NCBI GenBank assembly: GCA_020636745.1 | Contig: JACJXH010000005.1 | Location: 62,001 to 126,000 of the forward strand | Length of the DNA: 64,000 nucleotides | Source of the DNA: Lentimicrobiaceae bacterium | GTDB lineage: Bacteria; Bacteroidota; Bacteroidia; Bacteroidales; Lentimicrobiaceae | Direction of reading: 5' to 3' | Shown here: positions 1-7,938 of the stretch, one piece after another | Position numbering within the stretch: the stretch's first letter is position 1 | How the letters are laid out: every line of letters starts with the position of its first letter | The notes under the pieces: model-generated | The model's input: the letters and a program-made list of their open reading frames with translations, nothing else | The model's database searches: none | Told to the model about the DNA's origin: nothing | Program-made: the position numbers and the translations under genes

Positions 1-208
1 ATTATTTGCCTGAATCATTGAATAAGTTAATAAGCATACAATATAATTTTAACCGTTTGCCAGTTTCGATTTGATTGATTATAAATAAGTGACGCTTGAG
101 CCAAATGCAGGAAAGGTAAATTATTCTCCTGATTTAGTTTTGCAAGAGTAAAGTAATTTGGTTAAATTAGCAGTAACATTGCCTGACAGCCACTTAATAC
201 GCCTAGCC
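1..208. other. Leader region before usp, no gene seen
   Basis: No open frame of note and no RNA gene is visible. A Bacteroidetes -7-like box TAGTTTTG lies at 135-142 on the plus strand, about 65 nt before the likely usp start at 209, but no TTG is found at the proper distance upstream, so it is a half-supported promoter. The left edge may hold the end of an upstream transcript. Confidence 0.4.
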
Positions 209-1060
209 ATGAGAACCATCATTTCAGCCGTCGATTTTTCTGACTGCTCAATCAATGCCCTGGAGCATGCAGTCAATATTGCCAGGCATTCAAAAGCCAA
301 CCTTCTTATGTTATGGGTTAATAATCCATATACGACCAAAACCATCCTGTCTTCTGATTTATCAGATGATTTGGTGGAAGAAGTTGAGCATCAGTTCACC
401 AGATTGATCAACAAGTATAGTCCGCAACTGCCCGACTCAAAAATTGATTACATCATCAGAGAAGGTAAAGTATACAAAGAAGTGGTAAACCAGGCCAGGG
501 AATCAGATGCCTGGCTGATTGTAGCAGGAACACATGGTTCTTCCGGCTTTGAAGAACTCTGGATGGGCAGCAATGCCAATCGCATTGTTACTGCAGCCCC
601 ATGCCCCATTATTACCATTCGTGCAGGCGTAGAAATCAGCCGTGACCTGAAACTTATCGTTATGCCCATCGACAGTACAATGGAAACCCGGCAGAAAGTA
701 CCATTTACGGCCGAACTTGCCCAGGCATTTAATGCTGACATTCATGTACTTGCCGTATATACCACTACGGTTGATGATGTGAGGGGAAGAGTGCTTAGCT
801 ATGCCAAACAAGCCTGTAAATATCTGAAAGAAAGCGGTGTTAACAACCAGCTGATTGAAGTTGATGCTGAAAATTTAAGCACAACTACCATGGAATATGC
901 AAAACAGGTAAATGCCAATCTTATTTCCATAATGACCGAACAGGAAAAAACCGCCATTAATCTTTGGCTGGGACCATACGCCCAGCAAATGGTGCATCAT
1001 TCTCCTATTCCCGTATTAAGCATCCATCCAAAAGAGATTCTTATCTCAATGGGTTATTAA
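209..1060 (+). CDS. Universal stress protein, tandem UspA domains
   Basis: A 283-residue cytoplasmic protein with two UspA folds in tandem. The first (about residues 1-140) begins MRTIISAVDFSDCS and carries the nucleotide-binding signature GTHGSSGFEELWMGSNA, which fits the G-x2-G-x9-G-(S/T) pattern of ATP-binding Usp proteins. The second half (about 146-275) keeps the fold (IVMPIDST at its start, PIPVLSIHP at its end) but lacks a clear glycine signature, so it probably does not bind nucleotide. I chose ATG 209: the open frame extends upstream to a TTG at 158, but the residues added are unlike the family and the beta-strand-1 motif starts right after Met 209. Its role is stress adaptation; the exact stimulus cannot be read from the sequence. 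It converges on the aldolase gene and shares a bidirectional terminator with it. Confidence 0.9.
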   Translation: MRTIISAVDFSDCSINALEHAVNIARHSKANLLMLWVNNPYTTKTILSSDLSDDLVEEVEHQFTRLINKYSPQLPDSKIDYIIREGKVYKEVVNQARESDAWLIVAGTHGSSGFEELWMGSNANRIVTAAPCPIITIRAGVEISRDLKLIVMPIDSTMETRQKVPFTAELAQAFNADIHVLAVYTTTVDDVRGRVLSYAKQACKYLKESGVNNQLIEVDAENLSTTTMEYAKQVNANLISIMTEQEKTAINLWLGPYAQQMVHHSPIPVLSIHPKEILISMGY

Positions 1061-1120
1061 AAAAGGCTGCTTTCGAAAAAAAACAATTGAAAATATTTCG
1101 TTTAAAAAGACCATAACACA

Positions 1121-1156
1121 AAAAAAGCCCCGTTCAGTATCAGAGCGGGGCTTTTT
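1121..1156. terminator. Bidirectional terminator between usp and fbaA
   Basis: GC-rich stem AAAAAAGCCCCG / CGGGGCTTTTTT with a short loop, A-tract on one side and T-tract on the other, between two convergent genes. It can serve both strands. Confidence 0.85.
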
Positions 1157-1166
1157 TATTATCAGG

Positions 1167-2246
1167 TTAGTTTCTGTCAAGACTATTCAGGTCTTCAAAA
1201 GCAATTTTCAACCTTGCAATCATGGTTTTCTGAGCTTCATTTAACCATTTACGCGGGTCGTAATACTTTTTATTGGGTTTGTCGTCGCCTTCCGGATTGC
1301 CAATCTGGGCCTGAAGATAACCTTCATTCTTTTTATAGTAATTCATAATGCCTTCCCATGTAGCCCATTGGGTATCGGTATCAATATTCATTTTAACTAC
1401 CCCATAAGAAATGGCCTCACGAATTTCTTCGCGGCTTGAACCGGACCCCCCGTGAAAAACAAAATTCACCGGCTTTTCTGTAGTATTGTATTTCTTTTGA
1501 ATATAATCCTGTGAATTTTTAAGGATAACGGGCTGAAGTTTCACATTTCCGGGCTTATACACACCATGTACATTGCCAAAAGAAGCCGCAATGGTGAAAC
1601 GATCGCTGATCTTACTCAGGGTTTCAAAGGCATAAGCCACATCTTCAGGCTGAGTATACAGCTTTGAGCTATCCACGCTGGTATTGTCAACCCCGTCTTC
1701 TTCGCCGCCGGTAACACCCAGCTCAATTTCAAGCGTCATGCCCATTTTGCTCATCCGCGCCAGATATTTGCTGCAGATTTCGATATTTTCTTCCAGGCTT
1801 TCTTCCGAAAGATCAAGCATGTGCGAGCTGAAAAGGGGTTTTCCAGTTTCCTTAAAGTGCTTTTCACCAGCATCGAGGAGCCCATCTATCCAAGGTAGCA
1901 GTTTTTTGGCAGCATGGTCAGTATGAAGAATAACCGGCACTCCATAAGCTTCGGCAAGCAGATGTACATGTTTCGCTCCGGAAACAGCACCTGCTATTGC
2001 AGCACGTTCGCCTTCATTACTCAGAAACTTACCGGCATAAAAATGGGCACCACCATTAGAAAACTGAATAATAACAGGCGAATTCACTTCTTTTGCAGCC
2101 TGCATTACTGCATTTACCGAGTCGGTACCAACAACATTTACTGCCGGCATTGCAAAACCATTGGCCTTAGCAATACGGAAGATCTCCTGTACATCATTTC
2201 CTGTAGCCACACCTGGCTTTACCTTATCGAAAATTCTTTCTGACAT
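1167..2246 (-). CDS. fbaA: Class II fructose-bisphosphate aldolase
   Basis: Zinc-dependent aldolase that interconverts fructose 1,6-bisphosphate with glyceraldehyde 3-phosphate and dihydroxyacetone phosphate in glycolysis and gluconeogenesis; cytoplasmic. From ATG 2246 the protein is 359 residues, the same length as E. coli FbaA. The catalytic Asp and first Zn-ligand His are in LHTDHAAKK (D110/H111 counting Met, matching D109/H110 of the E. coli enzyme); ELGVTGGEEDG, the ASFGNVHGVY segment and VFHGGSGSS supply further metal and phosphate ligands, and NIDTDTQW is the usual C-terminal signature. The frame extends 21 codons upstream to 2309, but those residues are not conserved and cover a -7-like box (TACCTTTG on the minus strand, plus positions 2287-2294), so 2246 is preferred. 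Monocistronic by position: divergent from the eIF2B-like gene and convergent with usp. Confidence 0.96.
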   Translation of the reverse strand: MSERIFDKVKPGVATGNDVQEIFRIAKANGFAMPAVNVVGTDSVNAVMQAAKEVNSPVIIQFSNGGAHFYAGKFLSNEGERAAIAGAVSGAKHVHLLAEAYGVPVILHTDHAAKKLLPWIDGLLDAGEKHFKETGKPLFSSHMLDLSEESLEENIEICSKYLARMSKMGMTLEIELGVTGGEEDGVDNTSVDSSKLYTQPEDVAYAFETLSKISDRFTIAASFGNVHGVYKPGNVKLQPVILKNSQDYIQKKYNTTEKPVNFVFHGGSGSSREEIREAISYGVVKMNIDTDTQWATWEGIMNYYKKNEGYLQAQIGNPEGDDKPNKKYYDPRKWLNEAQKTMIARLKIAFEDLNSLDRN

Positions 2247-2386
2247 GTTAATGTTTGATTTAATTGAACTGAATGATTTATCTTCGCAAAGGTAATCATA
2301 ATTGAACAATTTTATTTTCTTTGTGCGGATAAAACCAGCTTATTTTATTGCCTAACGCTCTATTTTTCCGCTATATACTTCATAAT

Positions 2387-3268
2387 ATGTCATTTCAGAT
2401 TAAAATACGCGAACTTATTTCCGACAACTATTCGGGTTCGGCTGCCATACTCGAAAAAATCATTAAAAGCATTCAAACTTACATTAACAGTCGAGATATT
2501 GATCCTGAGTATCTGCGTTCAAACCTCAATGCTGTAGTTACTCATTTCCCTGATTTGGCAGTGCTTCATCACTTTATGCAGCAGTTTTTCGATCTGCTCG
2601 ATCAGGCTGAACACAACGCATGGAGCAAAGAGAGGATGATTATCAGAATTGAGCAATTTATCAAGGAATATAATCATACCTGGAGCGAAAGCATTGGTCA
2701 GGCTGCCGAAAAAATGGAACGACTGGTTAAATTTCAGAATAAAAAAATCCTGCTGCACAGCAACAGCTCAAGTATTCATGTATTGTTTGAACATCTGGCA
2801 ACTCACAACATATTCCCATCTGTATATCAAACCATGTCAGGCCCGGTATTTGAAGGAAAGCTACAGGCAAGAGCTCTCAGCGATTTAGGGTGCAAAGTCC
2901 ATTTTATCAACGAAGCAGCTATCGGAAGATTTATTCATGAAGTAGATTTTGCTGTTATGGGAGCCGACAATGTATTTACCGACGGCTTTACAAACAAGAT
3001 AGGAACCTACCCTATTGCGCTGGTTTGCCGCGAAGCAAACAAACCCTTTTATGTCATCTGCGATTCACGAAAACGCTCGCCAGTTGATTTTAAAAGCCGG
3101 ATTGCATCACTTTTTGAACCACAACAGCCCGGTGGCGACCTTTGGAAAAACCCGCCAAAAGCAATCACACCGGTTAATTATTACTTCGAATTTACACCCA
3201 AAAACCTGGTAACTGCCTGTTTCTTTGAAGATACATGGTGGAACTTATCAGAAGAAGGAAACCAATAA
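2387..3268 (+). CDS. eIF2B alpha/beta/delta-like (MtnA / ribose-1,5-bisphosphate isomerase superfamily) protein
   Basis: A 293-residue protein with a helical N-terminal third and a Rossmann-like C-terminal domain of the superfamily that includes eIF2B regulatory subunits, methylthioribose-1-phosphate isomerase and archaeal ribose-1,5-bisphosphate isomerase. Diagnostic segments are KILLHSNSSS (residues about 121-130), PVFEGKLQA (about 151-159), and GADNVFTDGFTNKIGTY followed by KPFYVICDSRK. The acidic residue in GADN and the NKIGTY lysine sit where the isomerases hold their sugar phosphate. The substrate is unknown: there is no neighbouring Rubisco or methionine-salvage gene, so a function in translation or in a specific isomerisation cannot be assigned. 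Start chosen at ATG 2387, not the TTG at 2348, because similarity to the fold begins after it. Confidence 0.8.
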   Translation: MSFQIKIRELISDNYSGSAAILEKIIKSIQTYINSRDIDPEYLRSNLNAVVTHFPDLAVLHHFMQQFFDLLDQAEHNAWSKERMIIRIEQFIKEYNHTWSESIGQAAEKMERLVKFQNKKILLHSNSSSIHVLFEHLATHNIFPSVYQTMSGPVFEGKLQARALSDLGCKVHFINEAAIGRFIHEVDFAVMGADNVFTDGFTNKIGTYPIALVCREANKPFYVICDSRKRSPVDFKSRIASLFEPQQPGGDLWKNPPKAITPVNYYFEFTPKNLVTACFFEDTWWNLSEEGNQ

Positions 3269-3290
3269 AAAACGATATTAACAACTTGAT

Positions 3291-3321
3291 TTGCTACAGA
3301 AGCTCAAAAGATGTAAATTTG
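3291..3321 (+). promoter_or_regulatory. Promoter of tRNA-Arg
   Basis: TTG (3291-3293), 20 nt, TAAATTTG (3314-3321): an exact match to the Bacteroidetes -33/-7 pattern, placing transcription start a few bases before the mature tRNA end at 3334. Confidence 0.7.
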
Positions 3322-3333
3322 CAGCCTGAATAA

Positions 3334-3407
3334 GGCCCCGTAGTTCAGCTGAATAGAATGTCAGATTCCGGTTCTGAAGGTCACAGGTTTGAATCCTGTC
3401 GGGGTCA
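3334..3407 (+). tRNA. tRNA-Arg (anticodon CCG)
   Basis: A complete cloverleaf of 74 nt can be folded by hand: acceptor GGCCCCG / CGGGGTC with discriminator A at 3407, D stem GTTC / GAAT, anticodon stem TCAGA / TCTGA around the loop TTCCGGT, and T stem ACAGG / CCTGT. The loop gives anticodon CCG, decoding CGG arginine. CCA is not encoded. It has its own promoter and is followed after six bases by a strong terminator. Confidence 0.95.
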
Positions 3408-3412
3408 CGCTC

Positions 3413-3442
3413 AAAAGCCACCAAAATCTGGTGGCTTTTTTT
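3413..3442 (+). terminator. Terminator of tRNA-Arg
   Basis: Stem AAAAGCCACCA / TGGTGGCTTTT followed by a run of T, immediately 3' of the tRNA. Confidence 0.85.
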
Positions 3443-3850
3443 TATCTTTTTCTGTTAAATATACCGGCTTTAAACCTCTGTTACCACAAAGCTTTTCAGG
3501 AAAACCCAAGAGTTTTTTCCGGCAAGCAACAGGCAGATACTAACTTTATTTCCCTTGTTTGATAAAACCATCCGGTGAAACCCCAAGTGAAACCCCTCAA
3601 AAAAACAAGCCGAATCCGGCCATTATAATTTTGGATAAACGTCACGCAAAGCCAATAGAAATATGTTAAATTTCAGGAAAAATCATGAAGAGAATCATTT
3701 TCAGGCCTCATCAAACAACATTAGATTTATAAGTTTTCATGTAATCGCTTTTTTGAGGTTACTTTCTTTAAATAATGACATTATTATGCAAGGAAGCCCC
3801 CTGAAAATGAAACTTTTTAAATTTACTCCTTGAACGACTAAAGCCTGAAT
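3443..3850. other. 408-bp gap with a possible integrase relic
   Basis: No intact gene. An open stretch in one plus frame (3544-3669, stops at both ends) translates to a peptide containing KPSGETPSETP and PAIIILDKRHAKP, which looks to me like the N-terminal region of a Bacteroidetes tyrosine recombinase (these often read VIILD-R-KKDG...), cut off by a stop. A 10-bp direct repeat GTGAAACCCC (3575-3584 and 3587-3596) lies in it. A -7-like TAATTTTG is at 3626-3633. The rest, up to the kinase start at 3851, shows nothing I recognise. Confidence 0.35.
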
Positions 3851-5536
3851 ATGAAAACTCAGAATAAACTGCTAATCATTCTGCTTATTACAGCCTTAAT
3901 ACTTTTTGCAGGATTTTTAACCATCATGCAAATTCAAAAAAAGCAAAACTCAATTCTTGTAAATTCAGGAATTGAACAACAAAATTCGATTCTTAGAACA
4001 GCCATTACAGCAAAATCTGAAACCATCTACTCCACTCTCTATGACTACACTTATTGGGATGATTTAGTCAATTATCTGAATGATCGAAATGAAGCTTTTG
4101 CTCAGGATAACATTTATACCTTATTCAATTCCTTTAATGTAAATGAGGTATTAATGTATGACAAATCATTGCAAACAGCTTTTGAAGCAGAGCTATACGA
4201 TACCATTGAATCGATTCCTGAACCAATATCTGCCGAGGTTTTCCCTACACTATACCACGAAAATTTTATTAAATACTATATAACCACCAAACGGGGCGTA
4301 CTGGAAATGCAAGGCGCTACCATGCACCGTTCAAACGACGAAGCCCGCAAACAACCCCCTCAGGGTTATTTCTTTATGGGAAGATTATTGGATAGCACCT
4401 ATCTGAGCAGCCTTGAAAATCTGACAGGAGGAAAAATCAGCATTTTGTTGACCAGCGTTGATTCTGTAAGCCTGAACGGAAATAAAATCACCACAAGTTA
4501 TCCGTTAAATGGATTTGACGGGCAGCCTGTTGCCTGGTTGCAACTTGAAAAAGAATATAGCATTGTAACTGTCTTTCGTCAATTAACCAGAATATCAACC
4601 TGGTTTCTGGCTACACTTATAACTGCCATCCTCATTATTTTCTTTTTTGCATTCAACTCACTTGTAAACAAGCCCTTGAACATAGTATCACAGGCGCTTC
4701 ACCTGAAAGGCAAAAACGAAAGACTAAAACTTATGAGCCTCAAAAGTGAATTTAAACAGATAGGGGCAATGATTGAAACCTATTTCGAGCAAACTGAAAA
4801 ACTTGAAACAGAAATTGAAGTGCGTAAAAAAGCAGAAGCACAGAAAGAAAAGCTGATTGCCGAATTAGACAATGCCAACCGCGAACTAAAAGACTTTGCC
4901 TACATTGTTTCTCATGATTTAAAAGCCCCTCTGAGGGCAATAGGTTCCATTTCGCAATGGATATATGCCGATTATGCCGATAAAATTGACGATGATGGCA
5001 AGATGCAACTCGACTTGCTGTTGAATCGCGTAAACCGGATGCAGGCTTTAATCGAAGGGGTCTTGTCCTATTCAAGAGTTACCCGTGTAAAAGAGGAGAA
5101 TGAATTAATGGATCTTAACAAGGTAGTTCATGAAGCCATTGAAATGATTGCCCCTCCTGAAAAATTCAAAATAACGGTTGACAAAAACCTGCCTGTTGTT
5201 TCGTTTGGACCAACCCGTATTTTACAGATTTTTGAGAATCTGCTCAGCAATGCCGTAAAATACAATGACAAAGAAGTCGGAGAAATCCATATCCGGTGCC
5301 AAGATTTAGGAAACGAGTGGGAATTATCAGTATCTGACAACGGACCGGGCATTGAGGAAAAGTATTACGATAAAATTTTCCAAATCTTCCAAACCCTGAA
5401 AGCACGCGATGAATATGAAAGTACAGGTATTGGTTTAACAATCGTAAAAAAAATAATTGAAAGTAATGGAGGCAGAATTACAGTTAAATCTGTGCCGGGT
5501 GAGGGAATTACTTTTAATTTTACCATCTTAAAATAA
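3851..5536 (+). CDS. Membrane histidine kinase with CHASE4 sensor domain
   Basis: A 561-residue sensor kinase. TM1 is residues 7-26, TM2 about 249-270, and between them an extracytoplasmic domain of some 220 residues with the CHASE4 hallmark YDYTYWDDLVNY (64-75). A HAMP-like linker and a coiled coil (about 272-347) lead to the HisKA dimerisation domain with H355 in YIVSHDLKAP, then a HATPase_c domain with N box FENLLSNAVKY (461-471), G1 box DNGPG (496-500) and G2 GIGLTIV (526-532). All catalytic boxes are intact. CHASE4 ligands are not known in general. The next two genes, 20 and 17 nt apart, are a lone receiver and a receiver-PAS-kinase, so the three form one operon and probably one phosphorelay; no DNA-binding output is encoded beside them. 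The layout resembles phytochrome-type kinase/Rcp1 pairs in the HisKA and receiver parts. Confidence 0.92.
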   Translation: MKTQNKLLIILLITALILFAGFLTIMQIQKKQNSILVNSGIEQQNSILRTAITAKSETIYSTLYDYTYWDDLVNYLNDRNEAFAQDNIYTLFNSFNVNEVLMYDKSLQTAFEAELYDTIESIPEPISAEVFPTLYHENFIKYYITTKRGVLEMQGATMHRSNDEARKQPPQGYFFMGRLLDSTYLSSLENLTGGKISILLTSVDSVSLNGNKITTSYPLNGFDGQPVAWLQLEKEYSIVTVFRQLTRISTWFLATLITAILIIFFFAFNSLVNKPLNIVSQALHLKGKNERLKLMSLKSEFKQIGAMIETYFEQTEKLETEIEVRKKAEAQKEKLIAELDNANRELKDFAYIVSHDLKAPLRAIGSISQWIYADYADKIDDDGKMQLDLLLNRVNRMQALIEGVLSYSRVTRVKEENELMDLNKVVHEAIEMIAPPEKFKITVDKNLPVVSFGPTRILQIFENLLSNAVKYNDKEVGEIHIRCQDLGNEWELSVSDNGPGIEEKYYDKIFQIFQTLKARDEYESTGIGLTIVKKIIESNGGRITVKSVPGEGITFNFTILK

Positions 5537-5556
5537 AAACAAATCCAGATTGACCC

Positions 5557-5970
5557 ATGATAAAGAATAAACCAATTTTGTTGGTCGAAGACGACATGAT
5601 TGATGCCATGACAGTAAAAAGGGCACTGAAGGAACTCAATATTCTAAATCCTGTTGTAACCGTTGAAAACGGTGAAGAAGCGCTTACCTACCTCAGAGAT
5701 TCTGAAAACGAAAAGCCAGGCATCATTTTGCTTGATTTGAACATGCCCAGGATGAATGGCATCGAATTTTTGGGAATTGCAAAAAAGGATGATAACCTGA
5801 AACTGATTCCGGTTATTGTACTAACGACTTCACTTGATGAAATTGACCGGGTCGACACCTTTAATCTTGGCGTAGCCGGTTATATGGTTAAACCTGTTGA
5901 TTACAAAAAATTCGTCGAGGTGATAAAGGCCATTAAACTTTATTGGTCGCTTAGTGAATTGCCGGGATAA
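5557..5970 (+). CDS. Single-domain response regulator (Rcp1-like receiver)
   Basis: A 137-residue receiver without output domain. Acidic pocket EDD (11-13), phospho-acceptor D60 in IILLDLNMPRMNG, switch Thr in VIVLTTS (about T90/T91) and K112 in VKPVDY are all present. Proteins of this compact class (Rcp1 type) usually shuttle phosphate or act on other proteins. It starts 20 nt after the CHASE4 kinase and ends 17 nt before the hybrid kinase, so the kinase upstream is the likely donor. Confidence 0.92.
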   Translation: MIKNKPILLVEDDMIDAMTVKRALKELNILNPVVTVENGEEALTYLRDSENEKPGIILLDLNMPRMNGIEFLGIAKKDDNLKLIPVIVLTTSLDEIDRVDTFNLGVAGYMVKPVDYKKFVEVIKAIKLYWSLSELPG

Positions 5971-5987
5971 TTGAAATTTAAACTAAA

Positions 5988-7472
5988 ATGACTGACAACA
6001 AACTCAAGGTACTTTATATTGAGGACGATTTGGTTGACCAAATGGCCTTTAAAAGATTTATGAAAGAACAGGATTTGCCGTATTTGCTCACCACGGCAGG
6101 TTCTGTCAAATCAGCGCGTGAAGTATTTCAGAATAATGAATTTGATGTTGTTATCTCTGACTTTTTACTGGGCGATGGCAACTCATTTGAATTTCTTCCC
6201 GAGTTTATTAAAACAGGCACGCCGGTTATTCTGGTAACAGGAACCGGCGATGAAGATATTGCCGTTAAAGCAATTAAATTAGGGGCCAGTGATTATGTCA
6301 TTAAAGACATTGAGTATAACCACCTGAAAATGCTCCCTTTAATTGTTGAAAGCACACTGCGTAACAAAAAAACTGCTGAGCAAATCAAAAAACTCAGCAT
6401 GGCTGTTGAGCAAAGCCCTAGTATGCTTATAATGACCGATGAAAATGGCATTATTAATTATATAAATCCACGCGTTACAGAAATTACCGGATATATACCC
6501 CAGGAACTTATTGGAAGCAGCTTACTGGAACACCTCCAAACATACAATACAGCAGAAATAATTCAGGAAATGAGAGACATCCTGAATAGTGGTGGCAAGT
6601 GGCATGGCACTACACGTCATCAGCGTAAATCCGGCGAACTTTTTTTTGAAGCAACCACCATTTCACCATTTTACAATGATGAAGGGCATCTCACTGGCTA
6701 CATAAAAGTGGCGGAAGATATTACAGAAAAAAAGAAGGCTGAAGAAGCAATAAAAAAATACTCGGATGACCTTCGTGAAAGCAATGCCAGCAAAGATAAA
6801 ATGTTCTCTATCATAGCACATGACCTGAGAACACCGTTTAATGGACTGATGGCATTCTCCGACATCCTTTCAACCGATTACGATTCGTTGAGCAAAGAAG
6901 AGGTTCAGGAGTATATTGAAGTAATCAGAGACCTGAGCCGCAACACTTTTAATCTGCTTGAAAAACTGCTGCAATGGTCAAGGTTACAAACCGGCCGAAT
7001 GGAATATAAACCTACAAACTTTAATTTCAACGATCTGGTAAAGGCCGTAATTGAGCTGCTTATTGCCAATGCCATGGGAAAAGGCATTAAATTAACCAGC
7101 CATATTGAACCTGAACTTAATATTTTTGGCGACCTGAATATGGCACATGCTATTTTGCGCAATCTAACCTCAAATGCCATTAAATTCACCTCTCAAGACG
7201 GAACAGTTAATATAACTGCACATTCAATCTCTGAAAATGAGGCAGAAATTACCGTGTCTGACACTGGCATTGGCATGAATCAAAAGCAAATAGACAACCT
7301 GTTTAAGGTTGATTATCAACACAGTACCAAAGGAACAAAAGGAGAAGAAGGAACAGGATTAGGGCTCTTATTGTGTAAGGAATTTGTTGATAGAAATGGC
7401 GGAAATATAAGAGTTGAAAGCGAAGCCGGAGCAGGCTGCAAGTTTATTTTTACGCTACCTAAAGCCCAATAA
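5988..7472 (+). CDS. Receiver-PAS-histidine kinase hybrid
   Basis: A 494-residue soluble protein with an N-terminal receiver (1-125; acidic pair at residues 12-14, D58 in VVISDFLLGDG), a PAS/PAC domain (about 133-250, ending VAEDITEKKKAEEA), a HisKA domain with H278 in FSIIAHDLRTP, and HATPase_c (about 375-494) with N box LRNLTSNAIKFT, DTGIGM and GTGLGL boxes. No transmembrane segment. The receiver-first order means the kinase activity is probably set by phosphorylation from another kinase, most simply the CHASE4 kinase two genes upstream. The operon ends here; the next gene is 466 bp away and has its own promoter. Confidence 0.92.
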   Translation: MTDNKLKVLYIEDDLVDQMAFKRFMKEQDLPYLLTTAGSVKSAREVFQNNEFDVVISDFLLGDGNSFEFLPEFIKTGTPVILVTGTGDEDIAVKAIKLGASDYVIKDIEYNHLKMLPLIVESTLRNKKTAEQIKKLSMAVEQSPSMLIMTDENGIINYINPRVTEITGYIPQELIGSSLLEHLQTYNTAEIIQEMRDILNSGGKWHGTTRHQRKSGELFFEATTISPFYNDEGHLTGYIKVAEDITEKKKAEEAIKKYSDDLRESNASKDKMFSIIAHDLRTPFNGLMAFSDILSTDYDSLSKEEVQEYIEVIRDLSRNTFNLLEKLLQWSRLQTGRMEYKPTNFNFNDLVKAVIELLIANAMGKGIKLTSHIEPELNIFGDLNMAHAILRNLTSNAIKFTSQDGTVNITAHSISENEAEITVSDTGIGMNQKQIDNLFKVDYQHSTKGTKGEEGTGLGLLLCKEFVDRNGGNIRVESEAGAGCKFIFTLPKAQ

Positions 7473-7816
7473 AACTTCCCTGTTTCTTTTGATTTTCCTC
7501 GTGTCGTTCAATTTTCTGCAATTGTTGGAAATTCAGGAAAGCCATTCCTTCAAATTATGATGACTGGTTCAATGAAAAACAATTTCCAATCGTAGCTCCC
7601 TCTATATTTTTCTTTCATCACCTTCAAAAATTCACCATAACAATCATTACTTTGTTCGAATGCCTGATAAATTAATATATCCGGTTATTCTTATACTCCC
7701 ATCTTTATACATACATATTCCTGTATTTCAAGCATTAAAGGTCGATATTAAATCAAATAAACGCCCTGCAAAGCCCGAATTCGAATGATGTTTTTCGGTA
7801 AATAATAAAAAAAATG
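7473..7816. other. Intergenic region, nothing recognised
   Basis: About 340 bp between the hybrid kinase and the carboxylase promoter. Short open stretches exist on both strands (for example about 28 codons on the minus strand from 7545) but none has a recognisable product or start signal. No clear terminator follows the kinase. Confidence 0.4.
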
Positions 7817-7846
7817 TTGATTTCCGGAATTCATTTGTTAAATTTG
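7817..7846 (+). promoter_or_regulatory. Promoter of the biotin carboxylase operon
   Basis: TTG (7817-7819), 19 nt, TAAATTTG (7839-7846). Predicted transcription start near 7853, leaving a leader of about 85 nt before ATG 7939. The -7 box is embedded in the inverted repeat 7831-7859. Confidence 0.7.
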
Positions 7847-7859
7847 ATTTAACAAATGA
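7831..7859. promoter_or_regulatory. Perfect 13-bp-arm palindrome over the promoter, candidate operator
   Basis: Arms TCATTTGTTAAAT and ATTTAACAAATGA are exact reverse complements around a 3-nt centre (TTG). The element covers the -7 box and the predicted transcription start of the carboxylase operon, the position expected for a repressor site. It is followed by no T-tract, so it is not a terminator. Which regulator binds is unknown; none is encoded next to it. Confidence 0.6.
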
Positions 7860-7938
7860 GCGGTTTATCTGTTTAAAAAACATCCGAAGCCGGAAAAATT
7901 CTTTAGCTAAATCAGCAATAAAGTTATCATCAGTTTCT

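Noticed and set aside
3358..3543. 61-codon frame starting inside tRNA-Arg
   Set aside because: Overlaps the tRNA anticodon arm and its terminator; not a credible protein gene.
7459..7545. 28-codon minus-strand frame after the hybrid kinase
   Set aside because: Partly overlaps the kinase end and resembles nothing I know.
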